Shown here: positions 37,893-46,571 of the stretch, one piece after another
Layout of the letters: each line of letters opens with the position of its first letter
Position numbering within the stretch: position 1 is the stretch's first letter
NCBI GenBank assembly: GCA_965247355.1
Contig: OZ252011.1
Coordinates: forward strand, 806,001 to 870,000
DNA length: 64,000 nucleotides
Source of the DNA: RHLJ01 sp965247355
GTDB taxonomy: Bacteria > Bacteroidota > Rhodothermia > Balneolales > Balneolaceae
Reading direction: 5' to 3'
Notes under the pieces: generated by a model
What the model saw: the letters and a program-made list of their open reading frames with translations, nothing else
Databases searched by the model: none
What the model was told of the DNA's origin: nothing
Made by a program: the position numbers and the translations under genes

Positions 37893-38932
37893 AGATGTAA
37901 ACGTAGTGCAAAAACATGCATGTTTGCAATATTATATGGCTCGATAACAAATGCATAATCAATGGAGGGAGATAAAGCATCGAAAGGGAGATGGATTGAA
38001 AATCCGGTGCTCAGTGAACCGCTCTCACCATTAGTAGTATCAGTAATTTTATATCCGCCTCTTAAAGTAAATCGTTCATGTGCTTTCCAGGAACCTCCGA
38101 CTCTGAATAAACCGGAACTTGTAGAAATCTCTTCGGTAGATTCAAAAATCTGGGTATTAGTGCCACTATCAATGAATAGATCGGTCACTGTCACTTCAGA
38201 GATATAGGACTGAAGCTCAAACTCAGTTGCAATCGTAAATTTGCTTCTTTGATACGCTAACGCCCATTTAAAGCGTGTAGGGAAGGTATTTACAACATTT
38301 CTGCTTTGTTCAAGGCCGTATAAATTATTCGAATTCCAAGTATAGTTTGCAAACATGTCTTGTATAACAAATGCGAAATTCAGGTTTTGATTAACTTTAT
38401 ACAGAAACCCCAGATCTACGCCAATAGCATTTGCAGCTGAGAGTTCTTCGTGATAATCAGCACGGTTTAATTTAAAGGTTATTCCTGCATTAAACTTAGA
38501 ACTGAAGTTGATTCCAAATGCTGCAAATAGCTGGTATTCAGATATATCAAACTCTCCAAGAGGATAACCACTGAAGGAACGTTCATCAATATCCTTAACT
38601 CCGGTTCTGATGATGCCGAATGAAATCCCTGCATTAGGAGGAAGCTTGAAATTTGCACCTATTGTTTGAAATATGCGATCGAAGGACATTGAGGATGCAC
38701 CCAGATCAAACTGCTTAAATCCAGTTACCTCAGCTGAAAATGCAGGGTTGTAGTAGGGATATATTCCTTCAGAGGTAGTAGCGGTATAAGCATTTGCCAT
38801 TGACATAGCACGAGGGCCATATCCTATTCGACTAGAAGCGCCTGCAAACCCACCGTTTTGGGCTACTACTACTTCATTAAAGCTACCGAGGAGAATGAAT
38901 GATAAAAGTAGATATTTAGTGAGTTTAGTCAT
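37889..38932 (-). CDS. PorV-like outer-membrane protein
   Basis: 347 residues from ATG 38932 (a TTG three bases upstream is also open). A signal peptide ends near VVVAQ. The mature N-terminus (AGASSRIGYGPRAMSMANAYTA, then YPYYNPAFSA) is the PorV-like hatch region, followed by repeated beta-hairpins and a C-terminal ALRLHL strand. It is followed by a second barrel gene of the same family and preceded by a surface propeller protein with a sorting domain; its start overlaps the stop of that gene. Confidence 0.83.
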   Translation of the reverse strand: MTKLTKYLLLSFILLGSFNEVVVAQNGGFAGASSRIGYGPRAMSMANAYTATTSEGIYPYYNPAFSAEVTGFKQFDLGASSMSFDRIFQTIGANFKLPPNAGISFGIIRTGVKDIDERSFSGYPLGEFDISEYQLFAAFGINFSSKFNAGITFKLNRADYHEELSAANAIGVDLGFLYKVNQNLNFAFVIQDMFANYTWNSNNLYGLEQSRNVVNTFPTRFKWALAYQRSKFTIATEFELQSYISEVTVTDLFIDSGTNTQIFESTEEISTSSGLFRVGGSWKAHERFTLRGGYKITDTTNGESGSLSTGFSIHLPFDALSPSIDYAFVIEPYNIANMHVFALRLHL

Positions 38933-40569
38933 CAATCAACCAAAAGAATTTTGCCATTTACCGAACTACCGGCACCTTCAATCACATAGAAATAGGGACC
39001 GTTAGCTACATTTCTACCTTTACCATCTACACCATCCCAAACCGCTTCATGATCTCCGGATGAATTTGCAGAATAAGAACCTAAATCACGGACCAGATTC
39101 ATTCCAAAATCAAATATTCGAATACTGACCTCCCCGGGATTTTCAACTTCAAAACGAATGCGTACCAGTTCATGCTGAGTAGGAGAGTATGGGTTTGGGT
39201 AAGCATAAGCATTAACTGATTTGGCATCAGGATCATACTGATTTCCACCTAATAGAGGGAAATTTAAACGAGTGATTTCCCAGGTTTCGCCTAAGTTATC
39301 TGATGAAATAATTCCATCTGTAGTTCCAATCCAGACCCGGTCATTGGTGGACGTTACGGATTGGAACTCGGTATCCTCTTTTAGAAAGGTATTGGGACTT
39401 TTAATTTGTGGGGATTTACGCCAGCTATTTCCACCATCAGAAGAGATAAATAATCCGTTTTCTCCGGCTGCAAAAATAGTTCCATCCTTAAAGCCAATTC
39501 CAAGAATTTTTTCTCCAATTAAATGCTGTTCGAAGGTTTCACCTCCATCATTTGTTGCAACAATACCATGCTTATCAAATTTATCAGCAACCCAGTTAGT
39601 CATCCATATTTTTCCCGTAGAAGGATCTTCTTTTATTTCGACTATCCATTTTCCAAGTATTCCATCAGAAGAACCATCTGTGCGATAGTTTCTCCAGATA
39701 ATACTATCAGTAGGGGCAGTTAAGGCATTTTCAGAGACATTGATTCCGCCTGCACCTCCAAACCAAACCCTATTTTGTGAATCAATATGAACACCAAAAC
39801 CTTTTACATTATCATCATCAACACTGTCATAAATATTAAATGATTTAATACAACCACTATTATAAGCTTCTATACAATCAACCCATACGTAATCATCTCG
39901 TTCCGGAGTAAGAAGGTTTTCTCCGATGGGAGGAAGAACTATACGCTCCCACGTTAATCCAAAATCGGTGCTTCTAAGGAGACCTGAAGCCCAGTTGGCA
40001 GAAAAGAGCACATCTCCTTTGAATGCTACATCGAAGGGTGGTGATTGTTCCGGTACAATAATAAGCTTACGGAAATAGGTTTGTCCGCCATAAACAAACT
40101 GTCCATAGCAATCTTCATCCAACTCTTCTTGCGTAGTTGGTTCCACATAATCATCCGATCGTGAATCGCATTTGTCGGGGGGAAACTCGTCTAAAAGAAA
40201 ATCACTGAATCGCCAGTTTTCCCCTCCATCAGTAGAGATGTAATAACCATAGCCCGATGGTTGATCTCCGGCAATGGTTTCAGAGGTAAAGCCAAGTCCG
40301 GAAAATACAGTGTCTTTATTTACAGCGATTGAGAAGACTCTTCCAACCCCACTATCAATACTATCTAGTCCCGAAGGAGCAATCCAATCAATACTATTTC
40401 CAATATTGACTGTTAAAGCAGGTCCAATCCAGACAGAGTCACCATTTGAAGCCATTGTGGAAACCGAATTCTGTCGAATACTAAAAAATGGGGAGTTACT
40501 TGGACCAACTATTTGTGCCTCTGCAACAGGTAAAGAAAAAAGAAATAGAAAGAATAAAGTTCTCTTCAT
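38932..40569 (-). CDS. Secreted BNR/Asp-box beta-propeller with FlgD-like C-terminal sorting domain
   Basis: 545 residues with a signal peptide (ending VAEAQ). At least five Asp-box repeats are visible (STDGGENWRF, STDFGLTWERI, TNDGGETFEQ, SSDGGNSWRK, SSDNLGETWEI), indicating a sortilin/sialidase-type propeller. The C-terminal 90 residues (AYPNPYSPTQ ... WDGVDGKGRNVANGPYFYVI ... GKILLVD) are an FlgD-like Ig domain of the type A T9SS sorting class. No catalytic sialidase residues are evident. It is likely displayed on the cell surface, perhaps handled by the adjacent PorV-like proteins (inference from context). Confidence 0.85.
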   Translation of the reverse strand: MKRTLFFLFLFSLPVAEAQIVGPSNSPFFSIRQNSVSTMASNGDSVWIGPALTVNIGNSIDWIAPSGLDSIDSGVGRVFSIAVNKDTVFSGLGFTSETIAGDQPSGYGYYISTDGGENWRFSDFLLDEFPPDKCDSRSDDYVEPTTQEELDEDCYGQFVYGGQTYFRKLIIVPEQSPPFDVAFKGDVLFSANWASGLLRSTDFGLTWERIVLPPIGENLLTPERDDYVWVDCIEAYNSGCIKSFNIYDSVDDDNVKGFGVHIDSQNRVWFGGAGGINVSENALTAPTDSIIWRNYRTDGSSDGILGKWIVEIKEDPSTGKIWMTNWVADKFDKHGIVATNDGGETFEQHLIGEKILGIGFKDGTIFAAGENGLFISSDGGNSWRKSPQIKSPNTFLKEDTEFQSVTSTNDRVWIGTTDGIISSDNLGETWEITRLNFPLLGGNQYDPDAKSVNAYAYPNPYSPTQHELVRIRFEVENPGEVSIRIFDFGMNLVRDLGSYSANSSGDHEAVWDGVDGKGRNVANGPYFYVIEGAGSSVNGKILLVD

Positions 40570-40572
40570 GAA

Positions 40573-41370
40573 TTACTCAATAATGCTAAATGTAGTTTTA
40601 ACCGTATCACTAACTAAACCGCCTTTATCAATTGCATAGTAAAGAATATCATACGTCTGTAATTGATTAGCTGGGCTTACAGGAAAGGTAGCAGTGTAGA
40701 TTGAATCATTAGGAGCTGTATCACTTTGTGTAGAACCATCATCATACAATTGAAAAGGAGAACCGGATACTTCTCCTGATACACGACTAATCAGCCTTAA
40801 ATAAACGGCATCAATAGTGTCCTGACCATCTTCATCGGTGGTTTTTGCCGTAAATGAAACAGAAGTTTGTCCCGAAGAAGGGCGTTGAACTTCTTCAGGG
40901 TTGTTAACTTCTAAAATTTCTGGTGGATTATTTGAAAAACCGGAAACAGACAACTGAGTCTGAAAATAATTTCCGTTTCCATCATTGTTGTAGGCATAGA
41001 CTTCAACAATATATTCTTCGAACGATGTTGTAGATGTTTCCAAATCAGATTCATTCCAGAAAATGTTATCTCTGCTTTCTGCAGTTAATTCACCGGTACT
41101 AACTAATTCCTTTGTTACCTTATCTCTGATAGCAAAACCGTAGGTGGTTTCTTCGGTAACATTTATGATGGAAGCTTCAATATGAATAGTGAAGGTAGTG
41201 TCTTTAAAACCATCCTCAGGTACAAAACTTACATCATTGGGTATGACTGTTAAACGCTCTACAGAAGGTATAGCTTCAAAATTATTAGATGGAGAAACTG
41301 TTTCATCACAACCGGATAAGAAGAAAAATAACCCTACTACAAAAAGGGGGGAGACATATTTACTAAACAA
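40573..41370 (-). CDS. Lipoprotein with Ig-like domains, first gene of the surface cluster
   Basis: 265 residues. SpII signal with lipobox FLSGC (Cys21). Two beta-sandwich regions are visible (about 40-145 and 148-262); the second has the pattern of an Ig-like domain (NNPPEILEVNNPEE, DDGSTQSDTAPNDSIYTATFP, YYAIDKGGLVSDTV). No ATG is available: the TTG at 41370 has an AGG six bases upstream. It starts the minus-strand run, three bases before the propeller gene. Function unknown. Confidence 0.8.
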   Translation of the reverse strand: MFSKYVSPLFVVGLFFFLSGCDETVSPSNNFEAIPSVERLTVIPNDVSFVPEDGFKDTTFTIHIEASIINVTEETTYGFAIRDKVTKELVSTGELTAESRDNIFWNESDLETSTTSFEEYIVEVYAYNNDGNGNYFQTQLSVSGFSNNPPEILEVNNPEEVQRPSSGQTSVSFTAKTTDEDGQDTIDAVYLRLISRVSGEVSGSPFQLYDDGSTQSDTAPNDSIYTATFPVSPANQLQTYDILYYAIDKGGLVSDTVKTTFSIIE

Positions 41371-41530
41371 AAAAGACCTGATTAAAAATGAATAATTATG
41401 TTAGTAACGATATGCTATAGGCGGTATTTTATTTTTTTCTAAACTTCTTCAAGATACTAAAATTGAAAAGATTTAAACAACCTAATACACCATAAGAGTT
41501 AGTTAAAAATTAAATCTGTTTAAATATCCG
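41371..41530. other. Divergent intergenic region left of the trp leader
   Basis: A+T-rich stretch between the minus-strand surface cluster and the trp leader. It must contain the promoter of the minus-strand cluster, but no convincing element is visible. No ORF, repeat or RNA gene is seen. Confidence 0.6.
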
Positions 41531-41561
41531 TTGCATTTAGAAAAGTACCCCGCTATATTCG
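41531..41561 (+). promoter_or_regulatory. Candidate Bacteroidota-type promoter of the trp operon
   Basis: TTG at 41531-41533 and TATATTCG at 41554-41561 (one mismatch to the -7 consensus TAnnTTTG), separated by 20 bases. The predicted transcription start would fall within a few bases of the leader-peptide ATG at 41569. Confidence 0.45.
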
Positions 41562-41568
41562 TTCCGTT

Positions 41569-41643
41569 ATGAAAAACAGATTCACACAAATCAACAATTG
41601 GTGGTGGCCTACAGCTAGATATAGCAGTGGGTATTTTGCGTAA
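41569..41643 (+). CDS. trpL: Trp leader peptide (attenuation)
   Basis: A 24-codon ORF, ATG 41569 to TAA 41641. It begins MKNRFTQINN and then has three consecutive Trp codons (codons 11-13, 41599-41607). It is followed within about 30 bases by an intrinsic terminator and about 80 bases downstream by trpE. Stalling at the TGG codons when charged tRNA-Trp is scarce would expose the antiterminator segment 41625-41634. This is the organisation of the classic trp attenuator; only the coding content and base pairing are seen directly. Confidence 0.9.
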   Translation: MKNRFTQINNWWWPTARYSSGYFA

Positions 41644-41708
41644 CTGAATGACATAACAAGAAATTTTTTACATACCCACTGTTCCTATGGAAGAGTGGGT
41701 TTTTTTTT
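41608..41708 (+). promoter_or_regulatory. trp attenuator: mutually exclusive antiterminator and terminator
   Basis: Region 1 CCTAC (41608-41612), immediately after the Trp codons, can pair with region 2 GTGGG (41627-41631). Region 2 as CAGTGGGTAT (41625-41634) is a perfect 10-base complement of region 3 ATACCCACTG (41672-41681). Region 3 as ACCCACT (41674-41680) also pairs with region 4 AGTGGGT (41694-41700), which is followed by a T-run. The 2:3 and 3:4 helices exclude each other, as transcription attenuation requires. Confidence 0.88.
41674..41708 (+). terminator. trp attenuator terminator (3:4 hairpin)
   Basis: Seven-base stem ACCCACT/AGTGGGT, 13-base loop, then nine consecutive Ts, 13 bases before trpE. 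Its position upstream of the structural genes shows it is conditional. Confidence 0.92.
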
Positions 41709-41721
41709 GAAATGAAGTTAA

Positions 41722-43182
41722 ATGGATAAACAACAATTTTTAGATCTCAGTAAGAAATATACAGCAGTACCTGTATATAGAAGATTACTCGCGGATGTTC
41801 TTACACCGGTTTCTCTCTTTTTAAATATCAGGGAGGGAGCAGAGTATCCTTTTTTGCTGGAGTCGGTGGAAGGAGGAGAGCAGCTGGCTCGATATTCTTT
41901 TATCGGGAGGAATCCTTACCAACGGCTTATTTTTGATGGTGCCTGTACATTCCTTGAAAAAGATGGATTTAGAAACGAAATCAATATTCCTTATTTCGAA
42001 GAGCTAAAGAAGTTAACAACGGCCTATTCTGAACCATTTCTTCCTGAACTTCCAAGATTAACCGGCGGTGCAGTTGGGTTTTCTGCTTACGATACTTTTC
42101 GCTTAGTAGAGCATTTACCGAATGTTCCGAAAGATGATTTAAATCTGCCGGAAGCCAATTGGGCATTTTATGATGAGATTTTCGCTTTTGATCACGTAAA
42201 GCATCAGGTTGTTTTGATAAAAACCGTTTTTACAGAGGAAGTGGATGATATTGAAAAAGCATATGAAGACGCTCAGGCTGCTTTGGACAAAATGGAGTCA
42301 GCCGCAATGCATACCGGTTATACCCGACGTGAATTTCAGATTCATCCGGAACCCCTGAAAAGCAATATGGATCAAAAGTACTTTGAATCTATTGTAGAAA
42401 AAGGGAAAGAATACATTTATGAAGGGGATATTTTTCAGGTAGTTTTATCTCAAAGGTTCGAAGCCGATATGGAGGGAGATCCCTTCATGTTGTATCGTGC
42501 ACTACGAATGGTTAACCCTTCACCCTATCTATTTTATTTAGATTTTGATGGCTTTACACTTGTTGGGTCATCTCCGGAAGTTCTTGTGAGCGTTCAGAAT
42601 AAAGAAGTCAGAGTATTACCCATTGCAGGTACCCGGCCACGTGGTAAAACTCATGAAGAAGACCTGGAACTTGAGGAAGATTTGAAAGCCGATCCAAAAG
42701 AAGTAGCCGAGCATATTATGTTGGTGGATTTGGGAAGGAATGATTTGTCAAGAGTTAGTAAGGCAGGAACGGTTAAGCTGGAACGAAACCAGGTAATCGA
42801 GCGGTATTCGCATGTAATGCATATAGTAAGTGATGTAGTAGGTCAGTTACAGGATGAACAAACATCCGTAGATGCATTGATGCAATGTTTTCCGGCAGGT
42901 ACAGTTAGCGGAGCACCAAAAATAAGGGCTATGGAAATTATCGATGAACTTGAGCCAACTAAGCGAGGAACATATGCCGGAGCTGTTGGTTACTTCGATT
43001 TTTCAGGGAATATGGATACCTGTATTGCAATCAGAACCATGGTTGTGACGGGTAATAAGGTGTATATTCAGGCTGGAGCAGGAATAGTGGCCGATAGTGA
43101 TCCGAAAAAGGAATTTGAAGAAACTCAAAACAAAGCCGGAGCGTTGGTTCAGGCGTTAAGTATAGCTTTAGATATTCAATGA
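41722..43182 (+). CDS. trpE: Anthranilate synthase component I
   Basis: Converts chorismate to anthranilate with ammonia from TrpG (EC 4.1.3.27). 486 residues. The N-terminal region carries the tryptophan feedback motif LLESVEGGEQLARYSFIG (about 46-63). The catalytic core has GDIFQVVLSQRF, GTRPRGKT, LVDLGRNDL and the C-terminal FPAGTVSGAPKIRAME and AGAGIVADSDP. First structural gene after the attenuator; it overlaps trpS by four bases. Confidence 0.97.
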   Translation: MDKQQFLDLSKKYTAVPVYRRLLADVLTPVSLFLNIREGAEYPFLLESVEGGEQLARYSFIGRNPYQRLIFDGACTFLEKDGFRNEINIPYFEELKKLTTAYSEPFLPELPRLTGGAVGFSAYDTFRLVEHLPNVPKDDLNLPEANWAFYDEIFAFDHVKHQVVLIKTVFTEEVDDIEKAYEDAQAALDKMESAAMHTGYTRREFQIHPEPLKSNMDQKYFESIVEKGKEYIYEGDIFQVVLSQRFEADMEGDPFMLYRALRMVNPSPYLFYLDFDGFTLVGSSPEVLVSVQNKEVRVLPIAGTRPRGKTHEEDLELEEDLKADPKEVAEHIMLVDLGRNDLSRVSKAGTVKLERNQVIERYSHVMHIVSDVVGQLQDEQTSVDALMQCFPAGTVSGAPKIRAMEIIDELEPTKRGTYAGAVGYFDFSGNMDTCIAIRTMVVTGNKVYIQAGAGIVADSDPKKEFEETQNKAGALVQALSIALDIQ

Positions 43183-44165
43183 CTAAGAAAAAAACCATTT
43201 TATCAGGTATTCAACCATCCGGTAAACTGCATATTGGGAATTACTTTGGAGCAATTCGTCAGCATATTGCAATGCAGGATAAAGGGGATGCTTTTTACTT
43301 TATTGCGAATTACCACTCGTTAACTTCTTTAAATGATGGTAAAACCCTTTATCAAAATACTATTGATGTAACACTGGATTACCTGGCATTAGGATTAGAC
43401 CCACAAAAAGCGACCTTTTTTGCTCAATCTGATGTGCCTCAGGTTACAGAGCTGGCATGGATTCTGGGGACATTAACTCCGGTAAGTTTGATGGAAAAAG
43501 GCGTCTCCTATAAAGATAAAATTGCTGCCGGATTGAACCCGAATATAGGTTTATTCACTTATCCAATACTTCAGGCAGCAGATATTTTGATTTATCATTC
43601 GGATATAGTACCGGTTGGTGAAGATCAAAAGCAGAATATTGAAATCTGCAGGGATCTGGCAGGTAAATTTAACCGGGCTTATGATGGAGATTATCTGGTA
43701 ATACCCGAAGATCATATCGTGAAATCGGTAGCGGTGGTGCCCGGCACCGATGGTCGTAAGATGAGTAAAAGCTACAATAATACCATCCAAATGTTTGAAG
43801 AGGGTAAACCACTCAAAAAGGTGTTAATGTCCATTGAAACGGACTCCAAAGGACTGGAAGAGCCTAAAGACCCGGATTTAGATAACGTATTTGCACTAAT
43901 CAAGCTCTTTGCTGATGAAAATAAACAAGCAGAGATTGCCGAAAAATATAGAGCAGGAGGTTATGGGTACGGTCATGCTAAACTGGAACTGCTTGAATTG
44001 ATAGAAGAATATTTTGCTGAAGCCCGGGATAAGCGTAAAGAACTGCAGGAGGATCTGGATTTCGTAAAAGATGTACTCACCGAAGGTGGGAAAAAAGCCA
44101 GAGAAAGAGCTGAGTCGGTGATGGAACCCATAAGAGAAGTAACCGGCATTGTGAGGAACTTCTGA
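43179..44165 (+). CDS. trpS: Tryptophanyl-tRNA synthetase inside the trp operon
   Basis: Charges tRNA-Trp (EC 6.1.1.2). 328 residues, the usual bacterial length. Class I signatures: HIGN in PSGKLHIGNYFG (HIGH equivalent, about residue 17) and KMSKS in GRKMSKSYNN (about residue 195). Overlaps trpE by four bases and trpG by one base, so it is a true operon member. Placing the synthetase behind the same attenuator that senses charged tRNA-Trp would give shared feedback. Confidence 0.97.
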   Translation: MTKKKTILSGIQPSGKLHIGNYFGAIRQHIAMQDKGDAFYFIANYHSLTSLNDGKTLYQNTIDVTLDYLALGLDPQKATFFAQSDVPQVTELAWILGTLTPVSLMEKGVSYKDKIAAGLNPNIGLFTYPILQAADILIYHSDIVPVGEDQKQNIEICRDLAGKFNRAYDGDYLVIPEDHIVKSVAVVPGTDGRKMSKSYNNTIQMFEEGKPLKKVLMSIETDSKGLEEPKDPDLDNVFALIKLFADENKQAEIAEKYRAGGYGYGHAKLELLELIEEYFAEARDKRKELQEDLDFVKDVLTEGGKKARERAESVMEPIREVTGIVRNF

Positions 44166-44725
44166 TGATCCTTATCATAGATAACTACGATTCATTCACG
44201 TACAACCTGGTCCATATCGTTGCTGCTGAAACGGATGATTACAAAGTTATCCGGAATGATGCGATGACGATAGATGAGATTAAAGCGCTTAATCCTTCAA
44301 AAATCCTGATATCACCGGGACCAGGCCGACCGCATGATGCCGGAATTACAGAGGAAGTGATTAGAATATTGGGTAAAGAAATTCCGATTTTAGGAGTTTG
44401 TTTAGGTCATCAGGCAATTGGAGAAGTCTTTGGTGCAGAAGTGGTTTACGCTCCCACCTTAATGCATGGAAAGGTATCGAATGTGGAACACGACGGGAAA
44501 TCAATATTCGAAGGAGTAGAAGAAAACTTCGTCGCAACCCGATATCATTCGTTGGTGTTAGCACCGGATTCGATTCCCAAAGAACTGGAAGTGACTGCAC
44601 GAACGGGTGACATCGTGATGGGGGTGCGACATAGAGAATATCCTATAGAAGGAATTCAATTCCATCCAGAAAGCATTCTTACCACAGAAGGACCAAAAAT
44701 GGTTAAAAACTGGTTGAGGAAATAA
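44165..44725 (+). CDS. trpG: Anthranilate synthase component II (glutamine amidotransferase)
   Basis: 186 residues, class I glutamine amidotransferase. Nucleophile Cys79 in GVCLGHQAIG, oxyanion segment SPGPGRP (50-56), and His/Glu of the triad in FHPESILTTEG near the C-terminus. Supplies ammonia to TrpE. It may also serve p-aminobenzoate synthesis, as in many bacteria; no separate pabA is in the window. Start overlaps the trpS stop by one base. Confidence 0.96.
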   Translation: MILIIDNYDSFTYNLVHIVAAETDDYKVIRNDAMTIDEIKALNPSKILISPGPGRPHDAGITEEVIRILGKEIPILGVCLGHQAIGEVFGAEVVYAPTLMHGKVSNVEHDGKSIFEGVEENFVATRYHSLVLAPDSIPKELEVTARTGDIVMGVRHREYPIEGIQFHPESILTTEGPKMVKNWLRK

Positions 44726-45754
44726 ATGACGATCAAAGAAATACTAAATAAGCTTTCATTTTCAGAAGACTTGTCTCAGATTGAAGCTGAAATCGCTATG
44801 AATCTCATCATGACAGGGGAGGTGAACTCCGAGCAGGTTGCTTCCTTTTTAACAGCAATGCGTCTCAAAGGTGAAACTATAGATGAGCTGACTGCTTTTG
44901 TTCGGGTAATGAGAGAGCAGTCTGTTAAAGTGAATGTGAATATTGATGGAGCCGTTGACTTAGTTGGAACGGGTGGGGATAAATCCGGAACGTTCAATAT
45001 TTCAACCATTTCATCAATTGTAGTTGCCGGAGCAGGTGTTCCCGTTATTAAACACGGAAATCGAAGTGCCTCCAGTAAATGTGGAAGTGCAGATGTTTTA
45101 GCTCAGCTGGGAGCAAAAATTGAGCTCGATCATAAAGCAGTTGAACAGGTTTTTAATGAGGTAGGAATGGCTTTTATGTTTGCTCCGATGTTCCATCCGG
45201 CAATGAAATATGTGATGCCGGCACGTAGAGCACTTGGCTTCAGAACCTTTTTCAATATTCTAGGGCCAATGAGTAATCCCGCCGGAGTAAAGCGTTATGT
45301 GATCGGGGCTTTCAGTAAAGAAGTAGCATCCAAAATGGTTAAAATACTTGCAAATCTGGACACAGAATTCGCTTACACTTTTAACTCTCATGATGGACTT
45401 GATGAGCTAAGTACAACTGCTCAGGCAGAGGTATTCGAATTGCAAGATAGTGTGGTGTCACGAGCTATTACCTTCGACGCTCAATCTATTGACTTCCAGA
45501 AAGTTAAAATGGAAGAGCTTATGGGGGGAGAACCTGATCTAAACGCCGAAATATTCAACAATATTCTGGATAACAAAGCAACTCAGGCGCAAAAAGAAAT
45601 CATTCTTCTAAATGCTACTTTTGCCATTCAGGCATCAGGAAAAGTGGATACACTTGCAGAAGCAAAAGAATTAGCTATTGATAGTTTAGAATCAGGTAAA
45701 GCCCGCAAGTTGTTCAATCAGTTTGTGGAAGCAACAAAGAGTGTAGGAGTCTGA
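44726..45754 (+). CDS. trpD: Anthranilate phosphoribosyltransferase
   Basis: 342 residues (EC 2.4.2.18). The PRPP-binding GTGGDKSGTFNIST motif near 77-90, the anthranilate-site region KHGNRSASSKCGSADVL, and the magnesium motif DGLDELS are present. Starts on the base after the trpG stop. Confidence 0.97.
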   Translation: MTIKEILNKLSFSEDLSQIEAEIAMNLIMTGEVNSEQVASFLTAMRLKGETIDELTAFVRVMREQSVKVNVNIDGAVDLVGTGGDKSGTFNISTISSIVVAGAGVPVIKHGNRSASSKCGSADVLAQLGAKIELDHKAVEQVFNEVGMAFMFAPMFHPAMKYVMPARRALGFRTFFNILGPMSNPAGVKRYVIGAFSKEVASKMVKILANLDTEFAYTFNSHDGLDELSTTAQAEVFELQDSVVSRAITFDAQSIDFQKVKMEELMGGEPDLNAEIFNNILDNKATQAQKEIILLNATFAIQASGKVDTLAEAKELAIDSLESGKARKLFNQFVEATKSVGV

Positions 45755-45755
45755 T

Positions 45756-46571
45756 ATGGCAAATGTGCTAGAACGTATTGTTGAACAAACGACTTTGGAT
45801 CTTGCCAAAAGGAAGAAAGAGATTTCATTCAATGCCCTGCATTCTCTGGAAGGATTTGAAAAAGAGCGAATCGATTTTAAACAAGCTCTTGAGGGTGAAA
45901 ATGTTTCTATTATAGCTGAGGTAAAGAAAGCATCTCCATCAAAAGGAGTTATAAGAGAAGATTTTAATCCTGTTGATATTGCTTTACGCTATGAAGAAGG
46001 AGGAGCATCAGCGATTTCTGTTTTAACAGATAAACCGTTTTTCAAAGGTGATCTGGAATATTTATCAGCTATTTCAAAACGTGTTCAGCTTCCGTTACTA
46101 AGAAAAGATTTTATTATCGACCCATTTCAAATCAAAGAAGCCAGATCATTTGGAGCTGATGCAGTTTTGATTATCGTGGCAATTACTGAAGGAAATCAGC
46201 TTCATGAATTGATTGCTGCCGCGAAGGAATTCGGTTTGTTTGCCTTAGTTGAATGCTATGATCAGGACGATTTTGACAGACTGGATTTCTCAGAAGTGGA
46301 TATTCTGGGAGTGAACAATCGGGATTTGAAATATTTCAAAGTGGATGTGCACCGGGGAATCTCCATACTAAAACAAGCGCCACAAGGAACTGTTCTAGTA
46401 TCAGAAAGTGGAATTTCAAATGGAGATGACATTGCTTTGCTTAAGCGAGAAGGTATTCACTCTGCGTTGATTGGTGAACATTTTATGCGTCAACCTGATC
46501 CCGGAAAAGCAGTTTCTGAGTTACTGGAGCAAGGTGAAGAAGTTTTTGAAAGGAGTTTGCAAAATGGCTGA
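45756..46571 (+). CDS. trpC: Indole-3-glycerol phosphate synthase
   Basis: 271 residues, a TIM barrel (EC 4.1.1.48). Catalytic segments IIAEVKKASPSKG (Glu/Lys), LLRKDFIIDPFQI (Lys), LVECYD, GVNNRDL and SESGI are all in place. One base after trpD; overlaps trpF by eight bases. Confidence 0.97.
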   Translation: MANVLERIVEQTTLDLAKRKKEISFNALHSLEGFEKERIDFKQALEGENVSIIAEVKKASPSKGVIREDFNPVDIALRYEEGGASAISVLTDKPFFKGDLEYLSAISKRVQLPLLRKDFIIDPFQIKEARSFGADAVLIIVAITEGNQLHELIAAAKEFGLFALVECYDQDDFDRLDFSEVDILGVNNRDLKYFKVDVHRGISILKQAPQGTVLVSESGISNGDDIALLKREGIHSALIGEHFMRQPDPGKAVSELLEQGEEVFERSLQNG

